From positions 9,616 through 73,615 of the forward strand of contig DASTMP010000084.1 in NCBI GenBank assembly GCA_035714085.1: DNA of 64,000 nt, written 5' to 3'. Within the stretch, counting starts at the first letter, position 1; the number at the start of each line of letters is the position of its first letter. The notes below the pieces were generated by a model. That model saw only the letters and a program-made list of their open reading frames with translations, had not been told where the DNA came from and did not search any database. The position numbers and the translations under genes are program-made. This stretch comes from JAJVID01 sp035714085 (GTDB taxonomy: Bacteria; Acidobacteriota; Blastocatellia; RBC074). Shown here piece after piece: positions 47,406 to 56,269 of this stretch.

Positions 47406-48464
47406 ATGGCAGTTCAAGTAAAGAGACGTGTAGGCATTCTCGGCGCGACAGGGACAGTCGGCCAAAGGTTGATTCATATGCTGCGCGATCACCCGTATTT
47501 CGAAGTGACTGCGCTTGCGGCTTCAGACCGCTCCGAAGGCAAACGCTTCGCTGATGTTTGCAATTGGAAGCTCCCTTTTGAAATGCCCGAAGCGGCGAAA
47601 GATATAAAAGTTTTCGGCTGCAAGCCGCCGCTCGATTGCGATCTTGTGATTTCCAGTTTGCCGTCTGGCATCGCTGCCGAGGCGGAAGTCGCGTTCGCCG
47701 CCGCCGGCTTTCCCGTCATCAGCAATTCGTCGTCATATCGAATGCCTGAAGACGTGCCGCTGGTCGTCCCCGAAATCAACCCCGATCACCTCGACGTCAT
47801 ACCCGCGCAGCAGAAGAACCGCGGGTATTATCGCGGCTATCTCGTCACCAACCCCAACTGCACGACCATCGGCCTGGTGATGGCGCTCGCGCCTCTGCGT
47901 CAGGCTTTCGGCCTCGAAGCCGTGGTGATGACCTCGATGCAGGCCATCTCGGGAGCGGGCTATCCAGGCGAGGCCTCGATGGACATCATTGACAACGTGA
48001 TGCCGTTCATCGGCGGCGAAGAAGAGAAGGTCGAAGTCGAGCCGCAGAAGATCCTCGGTAAGTTCACCGGCGAGAAGATCGAATCGGCCCCTTTCAAAGT
48101 CAGCGCCCAATGCAACCGTGTCCCCGTCCAGGACGGCCATCTTGAATCGGTGCGCGTGAAATTGAGCAGACAGGCGACGGTCGAACAGGTCGTCGAAGCG
48201 CTGACGAATTTCACAGGCTTGCCGCAGGAGTTGAAATTGCCGACCGCGCCCGCGCGCCCGGTGATCGTCCGGTTTGAAAAAGATCGACCGCAGCCGCGAT
48301 TGGATCGCGACGCCGAGAAGGGAATGGCGACTGTGGTCGGGCGTATATCGAAAGACACCGTCTTCGATTTCAAGTTCACGCTGATCAGCCACAACACGAT
48401 TCGCGGGGCTGCGGGGGCGGCGTTATTGAATGCGGAGCTGTTGGTGGCGAAGGGGCTTCTGTAG
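47406..48464 (+). CDS. asd: Aspartate-semialdehyde dehydrogenase
   Basis: NADPH-dependent reduction of aspartyl phosphate to aspartate semialdehyde; 352 residues, archaeal/fungal-type length. Motifs: NADP loop RVGILGATGTVGQRLIHML at ~7-25, catalytic Cys in NPNCTTIGLVMALAP, MQAISGAGYPG, and the substrate region CNRVPVQDGHLESVRVKL with the active His. First gene of the asd-lysC-thrC operon. GTAGGA lies before the ATG. The stop codon TAG overlaps the first bases of the next hairpin. Confidence 0.95.
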   Translation: MAVQVKRRVGILGATGTVGQRLIHMLRDHPYFEVTALAASDRSEGKRFADVCNWKLPFEMPEAAKDIKVFGCKPPLDCDLVISSLPSGIAAEAEVAFAAAGFPVISNSSSYRMPEDVPLVVPEINPDHLDVIPAQQKNRGYYRGYLVTNPNCTTIGLVMALAPLRQAFGLEAVVMTSMQAISGAGYPGEASMDIIDNVMPFIGGEEEKVEVEPQKILGKFTGEKIESAPFKVSAQCNRVPVQDGHLESVRVKLSRQATVEQVVEALTNFTGLPQELKLPTAPARPVIVRFEKDRPQPRLDRDAEKGMATVVGRISKDTVFDFKFTLISHNTIRGAAGAALLNAELLVAKGLL

Positions 48465-48584
48465 GTGTCAGGTGTCAGGTGTCAGGTGTCAGTGAAAGAA
48501 TGACTCCGCAGGTTTCTGCCTGAAACCTGAAGCCTGAAACCTGAAACCTGAAACCTGACATCTGACATCTGACATCTGACATCT
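48463..48584. repeat. Hairpin filling the whole asd-lysC spacer (GGTGTCA / CTGACAT units)
   Basis: Left arm 48463-48492 is AGGTGTC repeated; right arm 48555-48584 is CTGACAT repeated, and CTGAAAC units are tandem between them. It starts in the asd stop codon and ends at the base before the lysC ATG. Confidence 0.85.
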
Positions 48585-49997
48585 ATGCTTATCGTAATGA
48601 AATTCGGCGGCACTTCAGTCGGAAGCGCCGAACGCATCGCCAGGGCCGCTGACCTCACGGTCGCCGGCGCTAAAGAAGGCCATAAAGTCGTTGTGGTCAC
48701 TTCGGCGATGGGCGGGGTGACGAACAAGCTCATCGCTGCGGCGCAGAACGCCGTCGGCGGTTACTATCACAAGACCGTCAGCGACGATCTGCACGAGCCG
48801 CATCGTCAGGCCATACACCTGCTCGCGCCCAACGACGCCGCGCGCCGCCGCGAGGCGATTGAGATGGTGCGCCAGCGGATCGAGCGTTTCGAGACGTTGT
48901 GCAAAGGGTTGACCATGGTGCGCGAGTTGACGCCGCGCACGCTCGACGCGATCTCCGGGCTGGGCGAAATGATGTGCGCTCCGATCCTCTCGTGCGCGAT
49001 CGCGGAACGCGGCCTGGCCTCGCGTCCCATCGAGGCCACCGAACTGATCGTCACCGACGACCAGTTCGGCCAGGCCGAGCCGTTGATGGCCGAAACCCGG
49101 GCGCAGACGCGAGACAGACTGACGCCGCTGCTCGAACAGGGCGAGATACCGGTTATCACCGGTTTCGTCGCCGCGACGAAGGAGGGCGCGCTGACGACGC
49201 TCGGGCGCGGCGGCTCCGATTACACGGCGTCGATCATCGGCGCGGCGATGGACGCCGACGAGGTCTGGATCTGGACCGACGTCGACGGCGTGATGACGGC
49301 CAACCCGGGCGATGTGCCAGAAGCGCGCACGATACGGGAGATCAGCTACAGCGAGGCCTCCGAGCTGGCCTATTATGGCGCGAAGGTGCTGCACCACAAG
49401 ACGATCCTGCCAGTCTACAGACAGGGCATCCCGATTCGCATCCTCAACAGCTTCAGCCCGGAGAATTCGGGCACGCGCATCAGCGTCGATGGCCGCCCGT
49501 CGGAGCGGGGCGTCAAGGCCGTCACTTCGATCCGCCACGTGAGCCTGATCACGATCAGCGGCAAAGGCATGCAGGGCATACCGGGCATCGCCGCGAAAGC
49601 CCTGGCCGCGGTCGCCGTGGAACGCGCCAACATCCTGATGATCGCGCAGGCTTCGTCCGAGAACAACATCTGCTTCGTGATCAATTCGTCGGAGGCTGCG
49701 CGCGTGGTGAAATCGCTCCGCTCGGCGCTGGAATTCGATCTGATGCTGGGCCACATCGAAGACGTCTCGGCGTACGATTCGATCGCGGTCGTCGCCGTAG
49801 TCGGCGACCGTATGCAGGGCACGCCGGGCATTGCGGGCAAGGTCTTCGCCGCGCTCGGCGACTCCGGAGTCAACGTGATCGCCATCTCGCAAGGCTCATC
49901 CGAACGCAACATCTCACTGATTGTCGCGGCGGCCGACGCGGCTGAAGCCGTGCGCGCCATTCATCTCGCTTTCGAACTCGATAAGCCGTCTCAATGA
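48585..49997 (+). CDS. lysC: Aspartate kinase
   Basis: First step of the aspartate family: aspartate to aspartyl phosphate. 470 residues, monofunctional. Kinase domain starts VMKFGGTSVGSAERIARAA, with VVTSAMGGVTNKL, TLGRGGSDYTASIIGAAM and WTDVDGVMTANPGD. Two C-terminal ACT domains (VSLITISGKGMQGIPGIAAK and VAVVGDRMQGTPGIAGKV) suggest feedback control by an amino acid. No Shine-Dalgarno precedes ATG 48585: the upstream bases are the CTGACAT repeat arm. The thrC start follows its stop by 1 nt. Confidence 0.95.
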   Translation: MLIVMKFGGTSVGSAERIARAADLTVAGAKEGHKVVVVTSAMGGVTNKLIAAAQNAVGGYYHKTVSDDLHEPHRQAIHLLAPNDAARRREAIEMVRQRIERFETLCKGLTMVRELTPRTLDAISGLGEMMCAPILSCAIAERGLASRPIEATELIVTDDQFGQAEPLMAETRAQTRDRLTPLLEQGEIPVITGFVAATKEGALTTLGRGGSDYTASIIGAAMDADEVWIWTDVDGVMTANPGDVPEARTIREISYSEASELAYYGAKVLHHKTILPVYRQGIPIRILNSFSPENSGTRISVDGRPSERGVKAVTSIRHVSLITISGKGMQGIPGIAAKALAAVAVERANILMIAQASSENNICFVINSSEAARVVKSLRSALEFDLMLGHIEDVSAYDSIAVVAVVGDRMQGTPGIAGKVFAALGDSGVNVIAISQGSSERNISLIVAAADAAEAVRAIHLAFELDKPSQ

Positions 49998-49998
49998 T

Positions 49999-51321
49999 AT
50001 GCCTTCACTTCGCTGCATCAACTGCCAATCCAATTTCCCGACGTCGCAGAGAATGTACACCTGTTCGAAATGCTCCGGCCTTCTGGATGTCGTTTATGAC
50101 GTGGACGGGTTTCAGGGCGAATATTTGGTGAGAAGCTGGGACGCGCGTCGCGCTTCGTCTAAAACCATTGACCAGAGCGGCGTCTGGCGCTTCCGCGAAC
50201 TACTGCCCGAAGCCGATGAGGCTAAAATCGTCACGATGGTGGAAGGCAATACGCCGATCTGGGACGCGCCGCGATCCGCCACTTACGCGAGGATGAAGCG
50301 CCTCTCGTTCAAACACCTGGGGATGAATCCGACCGGATCATTCAAGGATTTGGGGATGACTACGGGGATCACTCAGGCGAAGCGCCTGCGCGCGACCGGT
50401 GTGGCCTGCGCGAGCACCGGCAACACCTCCGCCTCGATGGCGGCCTACGCCGCGCGCGCCAGGATTAAGGCGTTCGTCTTCATCCCCTCGGGCCAGATCG
50501 CGCTCGGCAAACTCTCGCAGGCGCTCGATTATGGCGCGATCGTGCTTCAGATTGACGGTGATTTCGACGACGCGATGCGGCTGGTGCGCGAAGTGGCGAA
50601 CCGGTCGCGGCTCTACCTGCTCAACTCGGTCAACCCTTTTCGCCTGGAAGGTCAAAAGACGATCGCATTCGAGATGGCGCAGCAGCGCGGATGGCGCGCG
50701 CCCGACCGCGTAATCGTGCCGGGCGGCAATCTGGGCAATTCCTCGGCGATCGCAAAAGGCTTCCACGAACTGCTTGAACTCGGCGTGATCGCAAAAATGC
50801 CGAAAATCACCATCGTCCAGGCCGAAGGCGCCAACCCACTCTATCGGATGTGGACGCGAGACCACGACCTTCAGGATGCGGATTTGAAATTGGAGCCCGT
50901 CAAGAACGCGACCACGCTAGCCACGGCGATCAAGATCGGCGCCCCTCTCTCGTGGCCGAAGGCGATCCGCGGATTGCGTTGGTCCGAGGGCGAGGTAGAG
51001 CAGGTCACTGAACAGGAGATCGCCGACGCGAAGGCTATGATCGGTCTCGACGGCATCGGCTGTGAACCGGCTTCGGCGGTCACGCTAGCCGGCCTCAGAA
51101 AAATGGTGGCGGCTGGCGGCGTCAATCCCGATGAGGATGTTGTGGCCATTCTGACCGGCCACATCTTGAAGGACCCGGATTACACGGTCAATTATCACCG
51201 CGGCGCGCTCAGCCTCTCTGGCAAAGGCGGCAAGAAGATAGCTATCGAATCGCGCTACGCGAACGCCTTTACGAGTGTACCCGCCGACCGCGACGCGATT
51301 ATGGGAGCCCTGGGATTCTAA
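49999..51321 (+). CDS. thrC: Threonine synthase
   Basis: PLP enzyme converting O-phosphohomoserine to threonine. 440 residues. An N-terminal zinc-ribbon-like segment (CINCQSNFP, CSKCSGLLDVVYD), the PLP Lys in KHLGMNPTGSFKDLGMT, phosphate-binding CASTGNTSASMAAYAAR and VVPGGNLGNSSAIAKG-like IVPGGNLGNSSAI. ATG 49999 is chosen, 1 nt after the lysC stop, over an open frame reaching 49921. Translationally coupled to lysC. Homoserine dehydrogenase and kinase are not in the window. Confidence 0.95.
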   Translation: MPSLRCINCQSNFPTSQRMYTCSKCSGLLDVVYDVDGFQGEYLVRSWDARRASSKTIDQSGVWRFRELLPEADEAKIVTMVEGNTPIWDAPRSATYARMKRLSFKHLGMNPTGSFKDLGMTTGITQAKRLRATGVACASTGNTSASMAAYAARARIKAFVFIPSGQIALGKLSQALDYGAIVLQIDGDFDDAMRLVREVANRSRLYLLNSVNPFRLEGQKTIAFEMAQQRGWRAPDRVIVPGGNLGNSSAIAKGFHELLELGVIAKMPKITIVQAEGANPLYRMWTRDHDLQDADLKLEPVKNATTLATAIKIGAPLSWPKAIRGLRWSEGEVEQVTEQEIADAKAMIGLDGIGCEPASAVTLAGLRKMVAAGGVNPDEDVVAILTGHILKDPDYTVNYHRGALSLSGKGGKKIAIESRYANAFTSVPADRDAIMGALGF

Positions 51322-51394
51322 GGCGACTGGGGGACTAGGCGACTGGGCGATTTGAGGTCTCTTTATCGCCCAGTCGCCTAGTCCCCCAGTCGCC
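51322..51394. repeat. Perfect 30-bp-arm hairpin after thrC
   Basis: GGCGACTGGGGGACTAGGCG at 51322 on, pairing perfectly with 51365-51394; loop 13 nt. It starts at the base after the thrC stop and lies between convergent genes; probably ends transcription in both directions. Confidence 0.92.
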
Positions 51395-51404
51395 CCATCT
51401 CTCT

Positions 51405-51833
51405 CTATTTGTCTCCCACTGGCACTTCGTCCGGGTTGTCTTCCTTATTTGCCTGTTTCGCGATCCGCTTCTCGGTTTTGGATTTATTAAGCTTAAGGAT
51501 TGTTTCGCTCGATCCGTCCCAGATTCTGGAGAGGAAATACTGGTCGCCATAGCGATTGAAGACCAATTTCGATTTTGGGCTGTCGGTCGGCTTGTGCCTG
51601 ATGGTATTGAATGTCACAGCCTTGCCTTTCTTGGCATGGCGGATGGTCAGCGTGCCTGAGTCGCCTACGGACTCGATCAGGTATTCGCCTTTCGGCATGC
51701 GCCTTTTTCCAACCATAAAATCGAACGGGATTTCAGCCCTGATTTTGACAGTGAAGGGGGCAGCCAAGGTTGTGGCAAGAGATGCGGCGCCGAGACTGAT
51801 GGCGACGATCAGGCTGATGATCAGTTTCTTCAT
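51405..51833 (-). CDS. Small exported protein of unknown function
   Basis: 142 residues from ATG 51833 (RBS AGGAG upstream). Signal peptide LIISLIVAISLGAASLATTLA, then VKIRAEIPFDFMVGKRRMPK and IRHAKKGKAVTF..., a compact beta protein like periplasmic proteins common in acidobacteria. C-terminal Lys/Asp-rich tail. Function unknown. Minus-strand neighbour of another exported gene 70 bp upstream of it. Confidence 0.72.
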   Translation of the reverse strand: MKKLIISLIVAISLGAASLATTLAAPFTVKIRAEIPFDFMVGKRRMPKGEYLIESVGDSGTLTIRHAKKGKAVTFNTIRHKPTDSPKSKLVFNRYGDQYFLSRIWDGSSETILKLNKSKTEKRIAKQANKEDNPDEVPVGDK

Positions 51834-51903
51834 ATTTCTCCTAAGGATTGGGCGCCCGGACAAATTGGATGGATTGGCCGGACGCGATTGGCTCGATCAA
51901 GTA

Positions 51904-52950
51904 TCAGTTTGGGCCGTCGGACTGCGCCTGGCAGTTCGGCGGGAAGACAGGGATTGTAATCTGAGCGTTAGCGGCAAGCGTCAGCTTGCGCAGGTTATGA
52001 CCGCCATTGAAGGCGCGCAGCGCATCCTGATTGGCGTTCACGACGATCGCCGCGCCGAGGTAAGCGTTGTCAGCTTGTGAGAAGAACTTCAGCCAGCCGC
52101 TACGTCCGGACGGAACCAGAGACGAAATCGGAGGCGTCGTGCGTGGGAATAAACTTGTGATGTTCCCCTGGAACTGGCACCGGTCGACGGTGAAGGAGAA
52201 ACTGCCCGAGGCCTGCGCGTCGTCGTAGACCAGACCGGTCAGAGATCCGATTTCGGCGCCGCCGAATGTCAAGTCGCCCCCGACCCGGTTGATTATCAGC
52301 AGCGTGTCGGCGCCGTCGGCCGGGCTGGTGAAGTTGTCGAGCGCAAGAGCGCGCGGCGCGCGATTGTACCCCCCTACGGCGCCGTTAAAGCTCAACACCG
52401 CCGTAAGCGAATTCGAATCGCATCCCACAAGCGCGCCGGGCGGGCCGAGCGCCGCGAAGGCTTCGGCGCCGAGATTGGCCGCATGGCCGGTCGTCATCTT
52501 GACGTACTCATCGCCGATCAGATGATTGAATACCACGGGGCGGCCCGCTTCATCCGAGGCCACCGCGATGATGTAGCCGGTTGTCCCCGGATCGACGTCC
52601 GAAGCCAGGAACGAGGCCGTCTGATTCGGCGTCAGGCAGATGAAGCTGTCAGCCGCGCTGCTGTCATCGGCGTTTACGAAGAAGAGATGAACGGACACCG
52701 ACGATGTGTTGTTGGTATTGGTGATGTTGACGCGGGTGTTCTGGCCGCCGCTGTCGGCTACGCCCGAGGTGTAGTAGTTATAGAACAGCAACGACCCGAC
52801 CTTTTGATCGCCGACTTCCGATTGCGGAGGAATGCTCGCCCCAGGGCCGACGGGAAGGCCGCGTGGGGCTTGGGCTAGCGCGCTCGTCGAGATCGCGACC
52901 AGCGCGAAGAGCGCCAGCAAAGCATGCATTAGTTTGCGCGAGATTTTCAT
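51904..52950 (-). CDS. Exported protein of unknown function
   Basis: 348 residues from ATG 52950 with AAGGAG upstream; signal peptide ALLALFALVAISTSALAQ. The rest is Ser/Thr/Asn-rich beta sequence (NTRVNITNTNNTSSVSVHLF, FICLTPNQTASFLASDVDPG) with four Cys. It looks like a secreted surface or outer-envelope beta-sandwich protein. No family recognised. Downstream of the IS256 element; the same-strand small exported gene follows it. Confidence 0.72.
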   Translation of the reverse strand: MKISRKLMHALLALFALVAISTSALAQAPRGLPVGPGASIPPQSEVGDQKVGSLLFYNYYTSGVADSGGQNTRVNITNTNNTSSVSVHLFFVNADDSSAADSFICLTPNQTASFLASDVDPGTTGYIIAVASDEAGRPVVFNHLIGDEYVKMTTGHAANLGAEAFAALGPPGALVGCDSNSLTAVLSFNGAVGGYNRAPRALALDNFTSPADGADTLLIINRVGGDLTFGGAEIGSLTGLVYDDAQASGSFSFTVDRCQFQGNITSLFPRTTPPISSLVPSGRSGWLKFFSQADNAYLGAAIVVNANQDALRAFNGGHNLRKLTLAANAQITIPVFPPNCQAQSDGPN

Positions 52951-53041
52951 TAGTTGATTTCTCCTTTCGGGCTGGCTACAGGCCGGGCCAATGATATTCA
53001 TTGCATGAGACGGTTTCAAGCTCGGCCGCCAACATTGGAGC

Positions 53042-54399
53042 GTGTCAGAGTTTTTGTGTAAACGGAATTCATCACGATCAAGCTTTAGTAACGCCTAGCA
53101 CTTCTAACGGTAAGCGATTTTCGTAGAGGATCGCAAACTGTTGCAGAACCGCTTTCCAGTTCCTGATTGGCATCGTCCACTTCCGGCTGATTTGCTCCAG
53201 CCCGAGGTAAATCAACCGATAGACTGAATCGTCATTCGGGAAGGCGCTCCGGCCTTTGATGATCTTTCTCAAGCTGAAATTGAGTGATTCGATCGCGTTG
53301 GTCGTATAGACCACTCGACGGATCTCCGCAGGCAACTCGAACATCGGTTTGACTCGCGCCCAGTTGGCCCGCCACGAACGCGAGATGACCGGGTACTTCC
53401 TGTCCCATTTGACTTGGAACTTCTCCAGCGCTTGCAGGGCTTCCGTCTCGGTCGCCGCCTGGTAGATCGTCTTGAGGTCATCGGCCACCGCCTTGCGCTC
53501 CTTGTGGCTGACGAAGCTCAAGGAGTGTCGCACTAGATGTACGGCGCAAGTCTGTACTGTCGTGTTCGGGAAGACGCTCTCGATCGCTTCTGGCAGTCCT
53601 TTGAGCCCGTCTACGCAGGCGATGAAGATGTCTTCCACGCCGCGCGAAGCCAGTTCATTGAGTAACTGCAAATAGAACTTCGCGCCTTCGCCTTCACTGA
53701 GCCACAGGCCGAGCAGTTCCTTGCGGCCTTCGAGGTTGACCCCGACTGCGACGTAGAGCGCCTTCTTAACAACTCGTCCTTCGTCGCGCACTTTGAGGAA
53801 GAGCGCGTCCAGGTAGAGGATCGGCCAGACTGCTTGCAGCGGCCTCGTGCGCCATTCCTGCACGCCGGCGCTGACCGATTCGCAGACCGATGAGACGAAC
53901 TCGGGCGAAACATCGATGTCGTACTTTTCGCGCAGGAAACTCTGTATGTCACGAGTAGTCATCCCACGCGCGTAAAGCGCCAGGATCGTCTCGTCGAAGC
54001 CGTCCCACCGCCGCTGATGCTTGGCGACCAGTTGCGGCTCGAACTCGCCGTTGCGGTCACGCGGGACTTCGACTTCGACTTCAGAGTCTTCGGTCTTGAT
54101 TTTCTTTCGGGAAGAACCGTTGCGGGAGTTGCCGCTGTTGCGCCCCGAGGCGTCATGCTTTTCATAGCCGAGCAGATGAGTCAGCTCGCCATCGAGGGCG
54201 TTTTCAATGAAAGCCTTGCGGAGGTCTTTCAGGAGGTCTTCAATTTCTCCAGCTGTCTTGCGGCCCGAGAGCAACTGTTTGACAAGTTGCGGGTCGAGTT
54301 TGGGTGTCTTCTCTTTGGGTTGAACGGACATGGTTCAAGTTCCTTTCTGAAGTATGGTTGTTTACTCCATTTTGTCCGTTTACACAAAGTTTCTGACAC
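53042..54399. mobile_element. IS256-family insertion sequence
   Basis: 1358 bp bounded by imperfect terminal inverted repeats: left GTGTCAGAGTTTTTGTGTAA and right, on the other strand, GTGTCAGAAACTTTGTGTAA, both continuing ACGGA. It contains one transposase gene. The 8-9 bp flanks (ATTGGAGC and CCTCGTTC) do not match, so no target duplication is seen. Confidence 0.9.
53078..54331 (-). CDS. IS256-family transposase
   Basis: 417 residues, mutator-type DDE enzyme. Asp in ILYLDALFLKVRDEGRV, Asp in FIACVDGLKGLPEAIESVFP, and Glu in YTTNAIESLNFSLRKIIKG make the expected triad. N-terminal DNA-binding region, then GYEKHDASGRNSGNSRNG as in active family members. The frame is intact with no stop, so it may still move. 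Confidence 0.96.
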   Translation of the reverse strand: MSVQPKEKTPKLDPQLVKQLLSGRKTAGEIEDLLKDLRKAFIENALDGELTHLLGYEKHDASGRNSGNSRNGSSRKKIKTEDSEVEVEVPRDRNGEFEPQLVAKHQRRWDGFDETILALYARGMTTRDIQSFLREKYDIDVSPEFVSSVCESVSAGVQEWRTRPLQAVWPILYLDALFLKVRDEGRVVKKALYVAVGVNLEGRKELLGLWLSEGEGAKFYLQLLNELASRGVEDIFIACVDGLKGLPEAIESVFPNTTVQTCAVHLVRHSLSFVSHKERKAVADDLKTIYQAATETEALQALEKFQVKWDRKYPVISRSWRANWARVKPMFELPAEIRRVVYTTNAIESLNFSLRKIIKGRSAFPNDDSVYRLIYLGLEQISRKWTMPIRNWKAVLQQFAILYENRLPLEVLGVTKA

Positions 54400-54687
54400 C
54401 CTCGTTCCACACCAGCAGTATCCTACCGGGACAGGCGGTGTCGGCAACGTCGCCGTCTGAAGCTTCCGGGACAATGTACTCGTCACTTCAGTGAGCGTTC
54501 AAGTGGTGACACGAAAACGCGCCTGCGAGCATCAATGCGGGTCGAGGCTAGGATTGAGTGGTATGGTCAACAAATGTGAAAGACTCACGAGCCGTTCTTA
54601 GGAGGAGGGGGTGACAGCAATGCCGCCTCCTTACCCGACATTTTTATCATATGCCTGTCAAGACCCGCTCGCCGAAAGCTCACATTA

Positions 54688-56190
54688 TTACTCCGTATTG
54701 AAGCGCAAATACGCCACCTTGCCATCTTTGGTCAACCAGAAAGTGAAGTAGAACGTCTTGCCTTCAAGTTCGCTTTTGTAGTAGGCGATGCGCGCGACGG
54801 GTTCGCCCAAGCGTTTCAGGCCGCGTCCTGTTACGTCGTCACTAGCGAGATAAGTCAATGATTGTAAGGTTTTCAGTAGGCGGGCGTCCTCCTGCCGGAG
54901 GGGTGCCGGGAGGCTGTTGTAATAAGCTCGATGCGCCGCCGTTAGGCTGGGCGAGTCGCGTCCCCTTGCCATCTCCGACAGCAGCGCGTTGATCTCAAGC
55001 GTCGTTTGTGGGGACGGGTCGGGTTGCGGAACGAGCATGGAGGGTAGCTGATATTGCGGCTTGAGCAGTCCGGCAATCCCGTGCGCCAGCAGCCCAGGCT
55101 GAGAACCGGAAGGAACATCGAGATTGGTTAAGGCAATAATTGTAAGTTCCTCGTCCAGGAAGCGGAGGATGTATGTCCCCGAAGCGCCAGCATGCTCCAC
55201 GGTCCGATGCCCACGCACCTCTCCCAGTGTCCAGCCGAAACCATATGCGTCGCCGAACATCAATGCCTCCTGGCCACTGTTGAGTGTAGCAGGCGCCCAC
55301 ATCAAGTCCAGGCTCGACTGCTTAAGCAATTTCCCCGTGCGTAGCGCCATGTCCCATTTGGCCAGATCTTCGACTGTCGAACATACGCCAGCGAAGGCAT
55401 TAACCTCATAATGCCAATCGCGACGCCAGGGTACCCACTGCCCATTGCGGATTGTGTAAACATGTACGCTACCTTTGACGATCTTCCACTTATCGAGAAT
55501 GTCGGAATCGCTCATCCCTAGTGGCTCAAAGAGACGTTTCCGCATGAATTCGTCATATGGTCGCCCGCCGGCCTTTTCGATGATCAGGCCTAGTAGAAAA
55601 TATCCCGCGTCGCAGTACATAATTCTTTCGCCAGCGGGGAAGAGCAGCGGAGCCTGCGAGATGACTTCGAGCGCGCGTTTGGCAGTGATATCCAACAGTG
55701 GTACCCCTTCGCGCGTGGTCAGCCTCCCCTGTGCGTCTACGCGAATAATCGCTCCCGGCATAATGCCGCTCGTGTGTGTCAGTAGATGGCGTACCGTGAT
55801 CTTAGCCCACGACTCAGGCGCTTGATTGATATAGGCGCCGATCGGGTCGTCCAGTCGCACCTTGCCCTCTTCGACCAGCGTCATGATGGCCGCGCTGGTA
55901 AACTGTTTGGTGACGGAAGCCAGGTGAAAGACGCTGTTGGTCTTGACCGGCGTGTCGGTTTCGAGATTGGCGACCCCGTAGGCTTTTTTCAAAGCCACCT
56001 TGCCATCTTCGACTACTGCTATGGCCAGTCCGGGGATACGGCGGGCTTGCATATTTTTGGTGATGTACGAGTCTATCTTTTCGGCAGCCGACGCAGACGT
56101 CCTATCATTCGTCTGGCAGTAGCTTCGTAGCGACATTAGAAAGCAGCCAACCAGTAGCGTCGTAATGACGATGCTCGTTGCCCTTCTCAT
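54688..56190 (-). CDS. Exported serine hydrolase, class C beta-lactamase fold
   Basis: 500 residues; RBS GGAGG. Signal peptide ITTLLVGCFLMSLRSYCQ. Beta-lactamase_C domain: SVTK (SxxK nucleophile) at ~92, YCD in place of YxN (YCDAGYFLLG), HAGASGTY as the third motif, plus TSGIMPGAIIRVDAQGRLTT. An extra C-terminal domain (~ 390-500) resembles the DUF3471-type tail. Likely peptidase or esterase acting on peptidoglycan or esters, not necessarily a resistance enzyme. It is followed upstream by an AraC regulator gene. Confidence 0.87.
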   Translation of the reverse strand: MRRATSIVITTLLVGCFLMSLRSYCQTNDRTSASAAEKIDSYITKNMQARRIPGLAIAVVEDGKVALKKAYGVANLETDTPVKTNSVFHLASVTKQFTSAAIMTLVEEGKVRLDDPIGAYINQAPESWAKITVRHLLTHTSGIMPGAIIRVDAQGRLTTREGVPLLDITAKRALEVISQAPLLFPAGERIMYCDAGYFLLGLIIEKAGGRPYDEFMRKRLFEPLGMSDSDILDKWKIVKGSVHVYTIRNGQWVPWRRDWHYEVNAFAGVCSTVEDLAKWDMALRTGKLLKQSSLDLMWAPATLNSGQEALMFGDAYGFGWTLGEVRGHRTVEHAGASGTYILRFLDEELTIIALTNLDVPSGSQPGLLAHGIAGLLKPQYQLPSMLVPQPDPSPQTTLEINALLSEMARGRDSPSLTAAHRAYYNSLPAPLRQEDARLLKTLQSLTYLASDDVTGRGLKRLGEPVARIAYYKSELEGKTFYFTFWLTKDGKVAYLRFNTE

Positions 56191-56269
56191 TACAATATCC
56201 TCCGTTGTGTAAGGTTGGGATTACCCGAAATAGATCGCGCCCCGAAACAATCTCTCTGGTGGTCCAACC

